A DNA stretch of 64,000 nucleotides from an uncultured Polaribacter sp. (GTDB lineage: Bacteria; Bacteroidota; Bacteroidia; Flavobacteriales; Flavobacteriaceae), in assembly GCF_947503875.1 (NCBI RefSeq), contig NZ_CANNFH010000003.1, positions 248,001 through 312,000 of the forward strand, read 5' to 3'. The number at the start of each line of letters is the position of its first letter. Within the stretch, counting starts at the first letter, position 1. The notes below the pieces were generated by a model. That model was given only the letters and a program-made list of their open reading frames with translations, was not told where the DNA came from and did not search any database. The translations under genes were made by a program, and so were the position numbers. Shown here piece after piece: positions 61,768 through 64,000 of this stretch.

Positions 61768-64000
61768 ATGTCTAAAGCAAAATCTTACAAAACCATTTGT
61801 TCTTACTGTGGTGTTGGTTGTGGTATTATAGTAAATAAAGATACCAAAGGCCGTTTATCTGTTATTGGTGATCCAGATTACCCCGTAAACAAAGGAATGT
61901 TATGCTCTAAAGGCATGAACTTAAACTACGTAGCACAAGATACAAAAGATAGAATACTAAAACCTCAAATGAAATGGAGTAAAAACCATCCACTAAAAGA
62001 GGTAACTTGGGATACTGCTTTAGATAGAGCAGCTGCTGTTTTTAAATCAATTATTAAAAAGCATGGTTCAGATAGTGTTGGTTTTTATGTTTCTGGCCAA
62101 TGTTTAACAGAAGAATATTACATCATTAACAAACTAGCAAAGGGTTTTATAGGTACTAATAATATAGACACAAACTCTAGACTTTGTATGAGCTCTGCTG
62201 TTGTAGGTTATAAAAAATCTATTGGAGATGATACTGTGCCAATTGCCTATGAAGACATAGAAAAAGCAGATTGCTTTTTTATTGCAGGCGCAAATCCTGC
62301 TTGGTGCCACCCAATTTTGTTTAGAAGGCTAGAAAAACATAAAGAAGACAACCCAAATGTAAAAATAGTTGTTGTAGACCCTAGAAAAACACAAACCTGC
62401 GCTATTGCAGATTTGCATTTGCAAATTATACCAGGCACAGACGTGGTACTTTACAACGCCATTGCAAGAAGGTTAATTGAAAAAAATAAAGTAGACAAAA
62501 AATTTATTAAAAATCATACTAATGATTTTGAAAACTTAAAAGAATTTGTCTTAAAAACCTCACTTTCTACAGCAGCTACCATTTGTGGTGTTACTGTTAA
62601 TCAAATAAAAAAAGCTGCACAATATATTGGACAGTCTATGGGCTTTATAAGTATGTGGACAATGGGTTTAAACCAAAGTATAATAGGTGTAGATAAAAAT
62701 GTTTCGCTTTTAAACCTATCTCTTTTAACAGGGCAAATTGGTAAACCTGGTGCTGGCCCTTTCTCTTTAACTGGGCAACCAAACGCCATGGGCGGAAGAG
62801 AAGTTGGTGGTATGGCAAATTTACTTGCTGCACATAAGGACTTGGCAAATCCAACACATAGAGAAGAAGTTTCTAATTTTTGGGGAGGACAATCAATTTC
62901 AGAAAAACCAGGACTTACAGCCACAGAAATGTTTGATGCTTTAAACTCGGGAAAACTAAAAGCAATTTGGATTGTTTGTACAAACCCTGTAGTAAGTTTA
63001 CCAGATTCTTTAGCAGTAGAAAATGCACTAAAAAAAGCAAATTTTGTAGTAGTGCAAGATATTTCTCATAATTCAGAAACAACAAAGTATGCAGATTTAT
63101 TGCTTCCAGCTGCAGGCTGGTTAGAAAAAGAAGGTACTATGACAAATTCTGAACGACGTATAAGTTATTTAGAAAAAGGAATAGAACCTCCTGGTGAAGC
63201 TTTACCTGATGTAGAAATATTTACAAGATTTGCACAAAAAATGAATTTTGAAGGTTTCGACTATCAAAATAATAGCGAAATTTTTGCAGAACACTGCCAA
63301 TTAACAAAAAACACAAGTATAGATATTTCTGGTTTGTCGTACAAAAGGCTACAAAATGAAGGTAGTTTTCAATGGCCAGTTCCAAATAAAACACATAAAG
63401 GAACTACGCGTTTATTTACAGATAATGAATTTTATACCAATACTAAAAAAGCCAATTTTAATGTTCCTGTACATACTGAAAATCAATCTGAAAAAGTAAC
63501 AACAGAGTTCCCATTAATTTTAAATACTGGGCGTGTGAGAGATCAATGGCATACAAGAACAAAAACGGGAAAAGTAAACCGATTAAACACACATATAAAA
63601 TCGCCTTACCTAGAAATGAATGGTGTTGATGCTTATGAAAGAGGTATTAAAGAAGGAGATATTGCCATCATAAAAAACAACAGAGGTACAACACGTGTTA
63701 AAGTACAATTTAGTTATGATATTAGAAAAGGTGTGGTTTTTATGCCTATGCATTGGGGTAAAATTTTAGGAAACGATTTTGGTAGGGCAAACAACTTAAC
63801 TAACAATCTTGTAGATCCTGTATCTAAAGAACCTGATTTTAAATTTAGTGCAGTTCAAGTAGTTAAATACAAAAAGAAAGTTCAAAAAGTATGTATTATT
63901 GGCGCTGGTGCAGCTGCTTATCGTTTTGTACAAAGTTATAGAGAAAGAAATACAGAAGATGAAATTACGATTTTCTCTAAAGAAGAAAATTCTTTTTACA
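61768..64000 (+). CDS. nasA: Assimilatory nitrate reductase (NapA/NasA-type) with NirB-like FAD domain starting at its C-terminus, partial
   Basis: The frame MSKAKSYKTICSYCGVGCGI is open to the window edge (744 codons). N-terminal 4Fe-4S ligands are Cys11, Cys14, Cys18 and Cys46, and the likely molybdenum ligand is Cys140 (NSRLCMSSAVVGY). Bis-MGD binding blocks follow (WTMGLNQSIIGVDKN, LTGQPNAMGGREVGG, and the dinucleotide domain to about 690). After about residue 702 a new domain begins, VQKVCIIGAGAAAYRFVQSY, a Rossmann FAD motif resembling the NirB N-terminus. It therefore appears to be a nitrate reductase fused to its own flavin electron-entry module. No NapA signal peptide is present, so it is cytoplasmic. 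Confidence 0.88.
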   Translation, partial: MSKAKSYKTICSYCGVGCGIIVNKDTKGRLSVIGDPDYPVNKGMLCSKGMNLNYVAQDTKDRILKPQMKWSKNHPLKEVTWDTALDRAAAVFKSIIKKHGSDSVGFYVSGQCLTEEYYIINKLAKGFIGTNNIDTNSRLCMSSAVVGYKKSIGDDTVPIAYEDIEKADCFFIAGANPAWCHPILFRRLEKHKEDNPNVKIVVVDPRKTQTCAIADLHLQIIPGTDVVLYNAIARRLIEKNKVDKKFIKNHTNDFENLKEFVLKTSLSTAATICGVTVNQIKKAAQYIGQSMGFISMWTMGLNQSIIGVDKNVSLLNLSLLTGQIGKPGAGPFSLTGQPNAMGGREVGGMANLLAAHKDLANPTHREEVSNFWGGQSISEKPGLTATEMFDALNSGKLKAIWIVCTNPVVSLPDSLAVENALKKANFVVVQDISHNSETTKYADLLLPAAGWLEKEGTMTNSERRISYLEKGIEPPGEALPDVEIFTRFAQKMNFEGFDYQNNSEIFAEHCQLTKNTSIDISGLSYKRLQNEGSFQWPVPNKTHKGTTRLFTDNEFYTNTKKANFNVPVHTENQSEKVTTEFPLILNTGRVRDQWHTRTKTGKVNRLNTHIKSPYLEMNGVDAYERGIKEGDIAIIKNNRGTTRVKVQFSYDIRKGVVFMPMHWGKILGNDFGRANNLTNNLVDPVSKEPDFKFSAVQVVKYKKKVQKVCIIGAGAAAYRFVQSYRERNTEDEITIFSKEENSFY

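Noticed and set aside
1..64000. tRNA, rRNA, CRISPR, integrase or transposase genes
   Set aside because: None was seen by eye in either strand; all gaps over 300 bases were inspected and only repeats, promoters and one gene remnant were found.

Overview
The window looks like a chromosome segment from a marine member of the Flavobacteriaceae (Polaribacter/Tenacibaculum-like). The evidence is a very low G+C content, Bacteroidetes-type promoters (TAnnTTTG at -7, sometimes with TTG at -33), a T9SS sorting-domain protein, bacillithiol synthesis (BshC), a GlmU-like nucleotidyltransferase of the Bacteroidetes type, and families typical of flavobacteria. I see no rRNA, tRNA, CRISPR array, prophage or insertion sequence. 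Genes at both ends are cut by the window: a LolC/E-type permease at the left and an assimilatory nitrate reductase at the right.

From 1 to 50 kb the window is mostly housekeeping genes in short operons. In order: a NamZ-like (DUF1343) lipoprotein; a sterol-desaturase-type hydroxylase; a YkgJ protein; a YtrA-type ABC operon (ATPase, permease, GntR repressor, surface protein) with a clear promoter and operator; argS; lpd; a BON/LysM protein; rlmF; bshC; an M14 carboxypeptidase; a PP-loop ATPase; rimO; an amidase; an outer-membrane barrel; a beta-lactamase-like hydrolase; lon; a GlmU-like protein; a CxxCH/T9SS secreted protein; a thioesterase; holA; an orphan wzc-wza pair; a PduO-type adenosyltransferase; secA; folE; hisS; a YihY/BrkB protein; a Qnr-like pentapeptide protein; and nadC.

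From 47.5 to 64 kb lies a complete nitrate assimilation island. On the minus strand are nirB, nirD, a DUF4202 gene and a sensor kinase with a NarX/PilJ-like nitrate-sensing module. On the plus strand are the SUMT gene cobA (sirohaem for NirB), a Crp/Fnr regulator with an N-terminal cysteine cluster, a nitrate ABC transporter (binding lipoprotein, permease, two ATPases), an alginate-export-type porin, a NarL-type response regulator, and a NapA/NasA-type molybdoenzyme that continues into a NirB-like FAD domain. The inferred route is porin, ABC importer, nitrate reductase, then NirBD to ammonium.

The strongest unexplained signal is in this island's promoters. The perfect palindrome TACGTATTAATACGTA occurs upstream of both nirB and nasA. 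Degenerate copies precede cobA, the response regulator and nrtA. In four of the five the last TA of the site is also the first TA of the -7 element, and no -33 TTG is present. This looks like one nitrate regulon with unusual operator placement. The 16-bp site fits both a NarL 7-2-7 arrangement and a Crp/Fnr 5-4-5 arrangement.

A second signal is a dispersed intergenic element present three times (8.1, 16.6 and 50.5 kb). Its ends are conserved, while its central hairpin keeps base pairing although the sequence changes. One copy has smaller repeats nested inside it.
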